Part shown: piece after piece, positions 1-6,468 of the stretch
Position numbering within the stretch: the first letter of the stretch is position 1
Layout of the letters: each line of letters begins with the position of its first letter
NCBI GenBank assembly: GCA_018882485.1
Contig: VERU01000109.1
Span: 1 to 7,616, forward strand
Source of the DNA: Rhodoferax sp.
Lineage (GTDB): Bacteria > Pseudomonadota > Gammaproteobacteria > Burkholderiales > Burkholderiaceae_C
Direction of reading: 5' to 3'
Length of the DNA: 7,616 nucleotides
Made by a program: the position numbers and the translations under genes
The notes under the pieces: generated by a model
What the model saw: only the letters and a program-made list of their open reading frames with translations
What the model was told of the DNA's origin: nothing
Databases searched by the model: none

Positions 1-1
1 G

Positions 2-1210
2 TGCAGGACGCACCTCGCCGGCCAGGCCCACCTCGCCAAAGGCCACGAAGCCCTTGGGCAGAGGCCGGTTGCGAAGACTCGATCCGATGGCCAGCAGCAC
101 CGCCAGGTCGGCGGCCGGCTCGCTGATGCGCACGCCACCCACGGCGTTGACGAACACGTCCTGATCCAGGCAGTCGACCCCGGCGTGGCGGTGCAGCACC
201 GCCAGCAGCATCGCCAGCCGGTCGCGCTCCAGACCCACCGACAGCCGGCGTGGCGCCGGCCCCCCGTCGTCCACCAGGGCCTGGATTTCCACCAGCAGCG
301 GGCGGCTGCCTTCGAGCGTGACCATCACGCAGCTGCCGGCCACCGGTTCGCTGTGCTGGCTCAGGAAGATGGCGCTCGGGTTGGACACGCCCTTGAGTCC
401 CTTCTCGGTCATGGCGAACACGCCGATCTCGTTGACCGCGCCGAAGCGGTTCTTGATGGCCCGCACCAGCCGGAAGCTGCTGTGGGTGTCGCCCTCGAAG
501 TACAGCACCGTGTCCACCATGTGCTCCAGCACCCGGGGACCGGCCAGCGCGCCCTCCTTGGTGACATGCCCTACCAGCACCACCGTCACGCCGCTGCCCT
601 TGGCCGCGCGCGTCAGGTGGGCGGCGCATTCGCGCACCTGGGCCACCGAGCCGGGCGCCGAATTCAGCGCCTCGGAGTACACGGTCTGGATCGAATCGAT
701 CACCGCCACACCTGGGCGGCTGCTGTCCAGCGTGGACAGGATTTTCTCGAGCTGGGTTTCCGCCAGCACCGGCACCTGCGACTGCTCCAGCCCCAGCCGG
801 CGCGCCCGCAGCGCAACCTGCGCGCCGCTTTCCTCGCCGGCGACGTACAGCGTGCGCTGACCGCCGCGTTGCAGCGCATCGAGCGCCTGCAGCAGCAGCG
901 TGGACTTGCCGATGCCGGGATCCCCGCCGATCAGCACCACGCCGCCTTCGACGGTGCCGCCGCCCAGCACCCGGTCAAGTTCTTCCAGGCCGGTCGGGGT
1001 GCGCGCCATGTCCACCGCCTCGATCTCGGCCAGCGGCACGACGTGCGTGCTGGCCGTCAGACCGGCGTGGCGGTATCGCCCGCTGGCCGCAGGCTCGGCC
1101 ACGGTTTCCACCAGCGTGTTCCAGGCCTGGCAGGCCGGGCAGCGGCCCAGCCACTTGGGGCTGCTGCCGCCGCATTCGGCGCACACGTACAGGGTTTTGT
1201 CCTTGGCCAT
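2..1210 (-). CDS. radA: DNA repair protein RadA, C-terminus beyond window edge
   Basis: RadA (Sms) is a RecA-like ATPase that helps process recombination intermediates by driving branch migration. The reading frame gives 403 residues before the edge. The family is usually about 455, so roughly the last 50 residues are missing. In order: a four-cysteine zinc finger (C10, C13, C24, C27); Walker A GDPGIGKST at 96-104 with K102; a Walker B strand ending at D172; the RadA signature KNRFG at 253-257; then the Lon-protease-like domain, ending in the family-typical stretch GEVGLAGEVRP. The start MAKDKTLYVC places the zinc finger as in known RadA proteins. No Shine-Dalgarno sequence is visible before it. 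An earlier ATG 8 bases upstream is out of frame. The gene is divergent from the aminotransferase gene. Identity is near certain from motif order; the role is family knowledge. Confidence 0.97.
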   Translation of the reverse strand, partial: MAKDKTLYVCAECGGSSPKWLGRCPACQAWNTLVETVAEPAASGRYRHAGLTASTHVVPLAEIEAVDMARTPTGLEELDRVLGGGTVEGGVVLIGGDPGIGKSTLLLQALDALQRGGQRTLYVAGEESGAQVALRARRLGLEQSQVPVLAETQLEKILSTLDSSRPGVAVIDSIQTVYSEALNSAPGSVAQVRECAAHLTRAAKGSGVTVVLVGHVTKEGALAGPRVLEHMVDTVLYFEGDTHSSFRLVRAIKNRFGAVNEIGVFAMTEKGLKGVSNPSAIFLSQHSEPVAGSCVMVTLEGSRPLLVEIQALVDDGGPAPRRLSVGLERDRLAMLLAVLHRHAGVDCLDQDVFVNAVGGVRISEPAADLAVLLAIGSSLRNRPLPKGFVAFGEVGLAGEVRPA

Positions 1211-1216
1211 GCGGGC

Positions 1217-1222
1217 ATGATA
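1217..1222 (-). promoter_or_regulatory. Possible -10 element of radA
   Basis: On the minus strand this hexamer reads TATCAT, five of six matches to the TATAAT consensus. It ends only 6 bases before the radA ATG, so a transcript from it would begin at or next to the start codon. No good -35 sits 16-18 bases upstream (best about two of six matches). A chance match is quite possible. Confidence 0.25.
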
Positions 1223-1324
1223 CTGGACAAATCAACAGATCCGACCGCCCGACCGGGCTGTGCGCCGTCCGGTTTTCTTGCGCCCCGTCAGGTCCGGCCG
1301 GCGTCAGCGGTGGAAGCATGCTAA

Positions 1325-1356
1325 GCTGGCCTGCTGCGGCAGCGAGCTGCGCCAGC
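1325..1356. repeat. Nested inverted repeat upstream of the aminotransferase
   Basis: The outer arms are GCTGGC (1325-1330) and GCCAGC (1351-1356), perfectly complementary. Directly inside the left arm is a second small hairpin, CTGC (1331-1334) with GCAG (1339-1342) around the loop TGCG. The two helices could stack in RNA. No T-run follows on either strand, so it is not a standard intrinsic terminator. In GC-rich DNA such short arms can arise by chance. Confidence 0.3.
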
Positions 1357-1366
1357 GATCGACCGT

Positions 1367-1385
1367 CGGTCCATGGCCGGTCCAT
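1367..1385 (+). repeat. Tandem direct repeat CGGTCCAT, 11-base period
   Basis: CGGTCCAT occurs at 1367-1374 and again at 1378-1385, three bases apart. The 11-base period is about one helical turn, which would put both copies on the same DNA face, as in some activator sites. It lies 66-84 bases upstream of the chosen aminotransferase start. No known binding motif is recognised. Confidence 0.35.
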
Positions 1386-1440
1386 ATCGCGCCGATTCGC
1401 TTCCGACGTTTGCCCCCGATCTTTCCCAGCCCGACGACAC

Positions 1441-1444
1441 GGAG
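1441..1444 (+). promoter_or_regulatory. Ribosome binding site deciding the aminotransferase start
   Basis: GGAG ends 6 bases before the ATG at 1451, a normal spacing. The in-frame ATG at 1373 has no comparable element, so this site supports the shorter 385-residue protein. Confidence 0.65.
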
Positions 1445-1450
1445 TACCTC

Positions 1451-2608
1451 ATGCCCGGCCTGCTGACCCAGATAGACCCCGACGGACACCTCGAGTTTTC
1501 GGTGGTCTACACCGACCGCGCCCTGAACCACATGTCCCAGCGCTTCCAGGGCGTCATGCGCGACATTTCCGCCATCCTCAAGGAGGTCTACCACGCCCGC
1601 TCGGCCGTGCTGGTGCCCGGCAGCGGCACCTTCGGCATGGAGGCGGTGGCCCGCCAGTTCGCCACCGGCAAGAAGGCGCTGGTCATCCGCAATGGCTGGT
1701 TCAGCTACCGCTGGACGCAGATCTTCGAGATGGGCGGCATCCCGGCTTCGGCCACGGTGCTCAAGGCCCGCCGCACCGGCGAGGGCAGCCAGGCGCCCTG
1801 GGCCCCCTGCCCGGTGGCGGAGGTGGTGGCGACCATCCGGCGTGAGCGTCCGGATGTGGTTTTTGCGCCCCATGTGGAGACCTCGGCGGGCATGATCCTG
1901 CCCGATGACTACCTCAGGGCCGTGGCCGACGCGGTGCACGAAGTCGGCGGCCTGATGGTGCTGGACTGCATCGCCTCGGGCGCCATCTGGGTCGACATGG
2001 AGGCCACCGGGGTCGATGTGCTGGTGAGCGCCCCGCAAAAGGGCTGGAGCGGCTCGCCCTGCTGCGCCATGGTGATGCTGAGCCCGCGTGCGCGCACCGC
2101 CATCGACGGCACCAGCAGCACCAGCTTTGCCTGCGACCTCAAGAAGTGGCTGCAGATCATGGAGACCTACGAGAACGGCGGCCATGCCTACCACACCACC
2201 ATGCCCACCGACGCCCTGGTGCGCCTGCGCGAGGTGATGCAGGAGACCCGGGCCTATGGCTTCGAACGGGTGCGCGCCGAGCAGCGGGAACTCGGCCTGC
2301 GGGTGCGCGAGCTGTTCGAGCGGCGCGGTATCGTCAGCGTCGCTGCCCCGGGTTTCCAGGCGCCGGGCGTGGTGGTGAGCTACACCCGCGACCCCGACAT
2401 CCACAACAGCCGCAAGTTTCTGGCCCTGGGCCTGCAGACCGCCGCCGGCGTGCCGCTGCAGTGCGACGAGCCCGCCGATTTCATGACCTTCCGCGTCGGC
2501 CTGTTCGGGCTGGAGAAACTGCACAACGTCGGGCGTAGCGTCCAGCACCTGGCGCAGGCGCTGGACCAGATGGGCCTGACCGAGCCGCGGGCCGAGCTCG
2601 CCGCCTGA
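1451..2608 (+). CDS. PLP-dependent class V aminotransferase, alanine/serine-glyoxylate type
   Basis: A 385-residue fold-type I enzyme of the class V aminotransferase family, related to alanine-glyoxylate and serine-pyruvate transaminases; cytoplasmic. Visible features: GSGTFGMEA near residues 57-65, the expected cofactor phosphate-binding loop; LDCIAS with D172, the expected partner of the pyridine nitrogen; and SAPQKGWSG with K197, the expected Schiff-base lysine. The C-terminal part (VVSYTRDP, then FRVGLFGLEK) matches the small domain of the family. The start at 1451 is preferred because GGAG sits 6 bases upstream (1441-1444) and because MPGLLTQIDPDG looks like the usual N-terminus; a longer in-frame start at 1373 has no ribosome binding site. 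Length is normal and nothing is broken. mgtA follows after 105 bases on the same strand, so co-transcription is possible. The family is secure; the amino donor and acceptor are not determined by the sequence. Confidence 0.9.
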   Translation: MPGLLTQIDPDGHLEFSVVYTDRALNHMSQRFQGVMRDISAILKEVYHARSAVLVPGSGTFGMEAVARQFATGKKALVIRNGWFSYRWTQIFEMGGIPASATVLKARRTGEGSQAPWAPCPVAEVVATIRRERPDVVFAPHVETSAGMILPDDYLRAVADAVHEVGGLMVLDCIASGAIWVDMEATGVDVLVSAPQKGWSGSPCCAMVMLSPRARTAIDGTSSTSFACDLKKWLQIMETYENGGHAYHTTMPTDALVRLREVMQETRAYGFERVRAEQRELGLRVRELFERRGIVSVAAPGFQAPGVVVSYTRDPDIHNSRKFLALGLQTAAGVPLQCDEPADFMTFRVGLFGLEKLHNVGRSVQHLAQALDQMGLTEPRAELAA

Positions 2609-2614
2609 GCGACC

Positions 2615-2632
2615 GGGGCCCCGACCGGGCCC
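2615..2632 (+). repeat. GC-rich hairpin after the aminotransferase
   Basis: GGGCCC at 2616-2621 and GGGCCC at 2627-2632 can pair as a 6-bp stem, with CGACC between them. The hairpin starts 7 bases after the aminotransferase stop codon. It lacks a downstream T-run, so if it acts in termination it would be as a weak or Rho-assisted site, or it could protect the 3' end of the mRNA. Confidence 0.35.
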
Positions 2633-2656
2633 TGCACCCGTCTGGCCTGCCCCGGC

Positions 2657-2685
2657 TTGCTACCTGATCAGTAGCAGACTATCGA
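2657..2685 (+). promoter_or_regulatory. Putative mgtA promoter
   Basis: TTGCTA (2657-2662, four of six matches to the -35 consensus) and TATCGA (2680-2685, three of six to the -10) are separated by exactly 17 bases. They lie in a locally AT-richer patch in a gap otherwise dominated by G and C. Transcription would begin near 2692, leaving a leader of only about 20 bases, too short for a magnesium riboswitch. The match is moderate; read-through from the aminotransferase gene is the alternative. Confidence 0.35.
2659..2675. promoter_or_regulatory. Dyad between -35 and -10 of mgtA, candidate operator
   Basis: GCTACCTGATCAGTAGC has complementary arms GCTAC (2659-2663) and GTAGC (2671-2675) around a self-complementary TGATCA, with one unpaired C at 2664. 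It overlaps the end of the proposed -35 and fills most of the spacer, where a repressor would block polymerase. No known operator consensus is recognised. Confidence 0.35.
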
Positions 2686-2700
2686 GTATCCACAAGGCCT

Positions 2701-2704
2701 GGAG
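2701..2704 (+). promoter_or_regulatory. Ribosome binding site of mgtA
   Basis: GGAG ends 9 bases before the ATG at 2714. An in-frame stop (TAG, 2672-2674) lies just upstream and no other in-frame ATG or GTG follows it, so this site and the ATG at 2714 fix the short N-terminus of the transporter. Confidence 0.6.
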
Positions 2705-2713
2705 CCCGAAATC

Positions 2714-5170
2714 ATGGGGAAATCCAGGTGGTTCGGCTCGGCGGTTCCGCCGGGGCCGCTCGATGCACCGGCCCCGCGCAGCCTGCTGGTCGAGCTGCTC
2801 ACCCCCCTGCGCAGCCCGCTGGTGCTGGTGCTGCTGGGGGCCAGCCTGGTCTCCGCACTGACCGGCGATCGGGCCGGGGCGCTGATCATCGGCCTGATCG
2901 TGCTGCTGAGCGCCACACTGGATGCGGTGCAGTCGCATCGCGCGGGGCGCGCCGCCGCCAGTCTGGCCGCCCGGGTGGCGCTCACCGCCACCGTGCTGCG
3001 GGACGGACGAGAGGTGGAGGTGCCGGTGGTGGCCCTGAAGCCCGGCGACCGGGTGCTGCTGCGTGCCGGCGACTGGGTGCCCGCCGACGGGCGGCTGCTG
3101 CAGACCCAGGACTTCTTTGTCAACGCCTCCTCGCTCACGGGCGAGGCGTTTCCAGTCGAAAAGTCGGCCTCTACCGACCCGGACCGGCCGCTGGGCGACG
3201 AGCCGCAGGCGCCCGATGCCGTCTTCATGGGCAGCTCGGTGGTCAGCGGATCGGCGCAGCTGCGGGTGCAGCGCACCGGGGTCGACACCGCGTTTGGGCG
3301 CTTGTCGAGCAGCCTGTCGGTGGCCCCTGCGCCCACCGCCTTCGACCTGGGCACGCGCCGCTTTGGTCTGCTCATCCTGCGCCTGACCGTGCTGCTGGTG
3401 CTCGCCACGCTGCTGATCAACCTGATGCTGCAGCGCCCGCTGCTGGAGTCCTTTCTGTTCGCGGTGGCGCTGGCCGTCGGGCTCACCCCCGAGCTGCTGC
3501 CCATGATCGTCTCGGTCACCCTGGCGCGCGGAGCGCTGCGGCTGGCGGCCCAGCAGGTCATCGTCAAGCGGCCTTCGGCCATCCAGGACCTGGGCGCCAT
3601 GGATGTGCTGTGCACCGACAAGACCGGCACCCTGACGCAGGCCCGCATCCGGCTGGACCGGCATGGAGACGCCGCCGGCCGGCCTGCGCCCGGGGTGCTG
3701 GAACTGGCCTGGCTCAACAGCCATTTCGAGAGCGGCCTGCGCAGCCCGCTGGACGACGCCATCCTGGAGCAGGCGCCTCCACCATGGCAGGGCTGGACCA
3801 AGGTGGACGAGGTGCCCTTCGATTTCGAGCGCCGCCGCGTGTCGGTGCTGCTGCAGCGCGACGGGCAGCGGCGTCTCATCGTCAAGGGGGCGCCCGAAGA
3901 CCTGCTGCGCCTGTGCGACCGGGTGCAGGACGGCGCGACTGAGCCCGTCCGGGCCTTGCAGCCGCAGGACCGGCTGGCCATCGGGGGGCTGCTGGAGCAA
4001 CTGGCGGACCAGGGTCTTCGGGTGCTGGGCATCGCCTGGCGCGAGGCGGCGCCGCAGCAATCCCACGCCCGGGTGTCCGACGAGAGCGGGCTGGTCTTTG
4101 CCGGGTTCGTGGCCTTCCAGGATCCGCCCCGGCCGGGCGCGGCCCAGGCCTTGCAGGCACTGGGCGAGCGCGGCGTGGCGGTCAAGATCGTCACCGGCGA
4201 CAACGAACGCGTCACCCGGCACCTGTGCGAACAGCTCGGACTGCCGGTGCAGGGGGTGCTGCTGGGCAGCGAAGTGGCCGGCCTGGCCGACGACGCCCTG
4301 CAGGCCCGCGTGGCCTCGGTCAACCTGTATTGCCGTGTCACCCCGGCCCAGAAAACCCGCATCCTGCTGGCGCTCAAGGCCCGGGGGCGGGTGGTGGGCT
4401 ACCTGGGCGATGGCATCAACGACGCACCGGCCCTGCATGCCGCCGATGTCGGCATCTCGTTCGCCGGCGCGGTCGACGTGGCCCGCCAGGCGGCCGACAT
4501 GATCCTGCTGCAGCAGGACCTGCGGGTGCTGCACGCCGGCGTGCTGGAGGGCCGGCGCACCTTCGGCAACGTGATGAAGTACATCATGATGGCCACCAGC
4601 TCCAACTTCGGCAACATGGCCAGCATGGCGCTGGCGGCGCTGCTGCTGCCGTTCATGCCGCTGCTGCCCCTGCAGGTGCTGCTCAACAACCTGCTGTACG
4701 ACATCTCCGAGATCGCGCTGCCGCTGGACCCGGTCGACGAGGCCGACCTGGCCGCGCCGCGCCGCTGGGACATGGGCTTCGTGCGCGATTTCATGCTCGC
4801 CATCGGACCGGTGAGCTCCGTGTTCGATCTGCTGACCTTTCAGCTGCTGCTGCACCTGTTCGGCCCGCAGCCCGAGTTGTTCCGCACCGGCTGGTTCATC
4901 GAGTCGCTGGCCACCCAGGTGCTGGTGATCTTCGTGGTCCGCACCCGGGGCGCCCCCTGGCGCAGCCGGACCCACCCGGCGCTGTGGCTGTCGGCGCTGG
5001 GGGTGCTGGCGCTCGCCGTGGCCCTGCCCTACACGCCGCTGGCGCCCTGGCTGGGCTTTGCCCCCTTGCCGCCGGTCTATTTCGCCTTGCTGGCGTTGCT
5101 GGTGCCGGCCTACCTGGCCTCGGTGGAGTGGGCCAAGCGCGGGTTCTACCGGCGCCACCCGGCGGTCTGA
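2714..5170 (+). CDS. mgtA: Magnesium-translocating P-type ATPase, MgtA/MgtB type, short N-terminus
   Basis: An 818-residue inner-membrane P-type ATPase of class IIIB, which imports Mg2+ using ATP. Features in order: M1 and M2 at about 35-50 and 54-70; actuator domain with TGEA at 142-145 (usually TGES); M3 at 218-239; M4 with TPELLP at 258-263; phosphorylation motif DKTGT with D302; nucleotide-binding KGAP at 391-394; TGD at 494-496; hinge GDGIND at 565-570; M5 with SSNFGN at 629-634; M6 with NNLLYD at 658-663; then four more membrane segments to about residue 805. The many stretches shared with E. coli MgtA (for example VKILTGD-like, GAVDIAR-like and RWFVxGL-like blocks) separate it from calcium and sodium pumps. 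E. coli MgtA has 898 residues; the missing part is nearly all at the N-terminus, where the usual cytoplasmic domain is absent. An in-frame stop at 2672 rules out a longer start. It converges on alr. mgtB would be an equally fair symbol. Confidence 0.93.
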   Translation: MGKSRWFGSAVPPGPLDAPAPRSLLVELLTPLRSPLVLVLLGASLVSALTGDRAGALIIGLIVLLSATLDAVQSHRAGRAAASLAARVALTATVLRDGREVEVPVVALKPGDRVLLRAGDWVPADGRLLQTQDFFVNASSLTGEAFPVEKSASTDPDRPLGDEPQAPDAVFMGSSVVSGSAQLRVQRTGVDTAFGRLSSSLSVAPAPTAFDLGTRRFGLLILRLTVLLVLATLLINLMLQRPLLESFLFAVALAVGLTPELLPMIVSVTLARGALRLAAQQVIVKRPSAIQDLGAMDVLCTDKTGTLTQARIRLDRHGDAAGRPAPGVLELAWLNSHFESGLRSPLDDAILEQAPPPWQGWTKVDEVPFDFERRRVSVLLQRDGQRRLIVKGAPEDLLRLCDRVQDGATEPVRALQPQDRLAIGGLLEQLADQGLRVLGIAWREAAPQQSHARVSDESGLVFAGFVAFQDPPRPGAAQALQALGERGVAVKIVTGDNERVTRHLCEQLGLPVQGVLLGSEVAGLADDALQARVASVNLYCRVTPAQKTRILLALKARGRVVGYLGDGINDAPALHAADVGISFAGAVDVARQAADMILLQQDLRVLHAGVLEGRRTFGNVMKYIMMATSSNFGNMASMALAALLLPFMPLLPLQVLLNNLLYDISEIALPLDPVDEADLAAPRRWDMGFVRDFMLAIGPVSSVFDLLTFQLLLHLFGPQPELFRTGWFIESLATQVLVIFVVRTRGAPWRSRTHPALWLSALGVLALAVALPYTPLAPWLGFAPLPPVYFALLALLVPAYLASVEWAKRGFYRRHPAV

Positions 5171-5252
5171 GGCCCCACGCGGCCTGGGCGGCCGGTCGGT
5201 CGATGGGGTCGGGCGGCGGATTCGACCGGCGCGGTCGATGCCCGGTGCCGGG
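5170..5252. repeat. Convergent gap with three small inverted repeats
   Basis: The gap between the ends of mgtA and alr holds three short stems. AGGCC/GGCCT lies at 5170-5185 and includes the last base of the mgtA stop codon. TCGACC/GGTCGA is at 5222-5238 with loop GGCGC. CCCGG/CCGGG is at 5241-5252, directly after the alr stop on the other strand. No stem is followed by a T-run on either strand. They may serve as two-way transcription ends for the converging genes, but function is unproven. Confidence 0.35.
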
Positions 5253-6359
5253 TCAGGCCTCGCAGACCACCGGCACCCGCTGCGCCAGGGCGCACATCAG
5301 CTCGTAGCCCAGGGTGCCCGCATGGGCGGCCACTTCGTCGATGCCCAGCACCTCGCCGTTCGCCGTCCGCCCCCACAGCGTGACGGCGCTGCCCACGCCG
5401 GCCGCCGTGCCGGCCTGTTCCAGCGGCGTGAGGTCCACGGCCAGCATGTCCATGCTGACCCGTCCGAGGGTGCGGGTGCGCCGGCCCTCCACCAGAACCG
5501 GTGTGCCGGTGCCGCACAGCCGGGGATAGCCGTCGGCGTAGCCACAGGCCGCAATGCCGATGCGCATCGGCTGCGTGGCCGTGAAGGTCGATCCGTAGCC
5601 CAGGGTGTCGCCCGCTTCCAGGGTCTGCGTGGCGATCAGCCGCGTGGCCAGGGTCATGGTCGGCTGCAGGCCCCAGCCTGCCGCGTCGTGCAGCGGGTGA
5701 TCGGGCGCGCTGCCGTACAGCGCGATGCCCGGACGCACCCAGTCCGACAGGGCCACCGCCGCCGGGTGGCGCAGGGTGGCCGCGCTGTTGGCCAGACTGC
5801 GTTCGCCCGGCAGGTCGGCGCATACCGCCTGGAACACGGCCAGCTGGGCGTCGATGCCGCGCGGCCCGTCGGCATCGCTGAAGTGCGTCATCAGCGAGAT
5901 CTCGTCCACCTGTGGCAGCGCATCGAGCCGGTTCCAGGCGGCGCGCAGGCGCTGCGGCGCAAAGCCCAGCCGGTTCATGCCGGAGTTCATCTTGAGGAAC
6001 ACCCGGTGCGGCACATGCGTCTTGTGCGCCGCCAGCATGTCGATCTGGGCGTCGCAGTGCACCGTGTGCCACAGGCCCAGGCGCGAACACAGCTCCAGGT
6101 CGCGCGGCTCGAACACGCCTTCGAGCAGCAGGATCGGCCCGCGCCAGCCCAGGGCCCGCAGCCGCTCGGCCTCGTCCAGGTCGAGCAGCGCGAAGCCATC
6201 GGCCCCGCGCAGGCCGTCGTACACCCGCTCGATGCCGTGGCCGTAGGCGTTGGCCTTGACCACAGCCCACAGCCGGGACTCGGGCGCGGCCTGGCGGGCC
6301 CGCTGCAGGTTGGCGCGCAGTGCGGCGGTGTGGATGGTGGCCTGGATGGGACGGGGCAT
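5253..6359 (-). CDS. alr: Alanine racemase
   Basis: Alr interconverts L- and D-alanine with PLP and supplies D-alanine for peptidoglycan; cytoplasmic. The 368-residue protein has the N-terminal barrel with [10 protein letters not shown], where K35 binds PLP, and the second catalytic base Y255 in the LGYGSTF motif of the C-terminal beta domain. [11 protein letters not shown] and [10 protein letters not shown] are further family signatures. Length is normal. I chose the start [14 protein letters not shown] at 6359, which resembles the usual N-terminus; an in-frame ATG at 6380 would add seven residues (MPKSGGT), and neither start has a clear ribosome binding site. It is divergent from lplT and convergent with mgtA. 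A catabolic DadX-type paralogue cannot be excluded, but no dadA-like gene is adjacent, so the biosynthetic Alr name is preferred. Confidence 0.95.
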   Translation of the reverse strand: MPRPIQATIHTAALRANLQRARQAAPESRLWAVVKANAYGHGIERVYDGLRGADGFALLDLDEAERLRALGWRGPILLLEGVFEPRDLELCSRLGLWHTVHCDAQIDMLAAHKTHVPHRVFLKMNSGMNRLGFAPQRLRAAWNRLDALPQVDEISLMTHFSDADGPRGIDAQLAVFQAVCADLPGERSLANSAATLRHPAAVALSDWVRPGIALYGSAPDHPLHDAAGWGLQPTMTLATRLIATQTLEAGDTLGYGSTFTATQPMRIGIAACGYADGYPRLCGTGTPVLVEGRRTRTLGRVSMDMLAVDLTPLEQAGTAAGVGSAVTLWGRTANGEVLGIDEVAAHAGTLGYELMCALAQRVPVVCEA

Positions 6360-6373
6360 GGTGCCGCCGGATT

Positions 6374-6400
6374 TTGGCATTTCCGGCCCCGTGCTATAAA
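6374..6400 (+). promoter_or_regulatory. Extended -10 promoter candidate for lplT
   Basis: TATAAA (6395-6400, five of six matches) is preceded by TG one base upstream (6392-6393), forming an extended -10. A TTGGCA (6374-6379, four of six) lies 15 bases upstream, a slightly short spacing that an extended -10 can tolerate. The start would be near 6407, giving a leader of about 62 bases before the lplT ATG. This is the only AT-rich stretch between alr and lplT. Its reverse, with TTTATA or TTATAG, might also serve alr, but no -35 for that direction is visible. Confidence 0.5.
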
Positions 6401-6468
6401 CCCGGACCCATTACAAGATCGATGAGACCAGCCCCCGAGCCGACCCCGCGTCGCGCCGCTCGCCAGAA

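Larger units (their letters stand above)
1211..1450. other. Divergent intergenic region, radA / aminotransferase
   Basis: These 240 bases separate two divergent start codons. Both promoters should lie here, but I see no convincing -35/-10 pair for either gene. Visible structure: an AT-richer block at 1217-1240 next to radA, a nested hairpin at 1325-1356, and an 8-base tandem repeat at 1367-1385. An ATG at 1373 is in frame with the aminotransferase, but it has no ribosome binding site and would add 26 residues that do not look like the family's start. I therefore treat 1373-1450 as untranslated. Confidence 0.6.

Noticed and set aside
185..1324. A 379-codon plus-strand open frame over radA
   Set aside because: It is antisense to a clear RadA, has an H/Q/R/A-rich composition and no recognisable domain.
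1373..1450. A 26-residue N-terminal extension of the aminotransferase
   Set aside because: The ATG at 1373 has no ribosome binding site, and the added residues do not look like the family; the ATG at 1451 has GGAG at good spacing.
1304..2548. A 414-codon minus-strand open frame over the aminotransferase
   Set aside because: Same GC-driven artefact; the product is rich in H, A, G and R with no family resemblance, while the plus-strand protein has a complete active site.
2609..2713. A magnesium riboswitch or leader peptide upstream of mgtA
   Set aside because: The whole gap is 105 bases, with a promoter-like element near its end, and holds no proline-rich short reading frame or M-box-like structure by eye.
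2660..5158. An 832-codon open frame on the minus strand lying almost exactly over mgtA
   Set aside because: It is the mirror of a high-GC gene: G/C-biased third positions suppress stop codons on the opposite strand. The translation is low-complexity (rich in Q, H, R, G, A), without domains, and the plus strand encodes an unmistakable P-type ATPase.
5170..5252. Intrinsic terminators between mgtA and alr
   Set aside because: The stems are short and none is followed by a T-run on either strand, so I list them only as inverted repeats.
5058..6425. A 455-codon plus-strand open frame from the end of mgtA across alr
   Set aside because: It starts inside mgtA in another frame and runs antisense to a fully conserved alanine racemase; composition is shadow-like.
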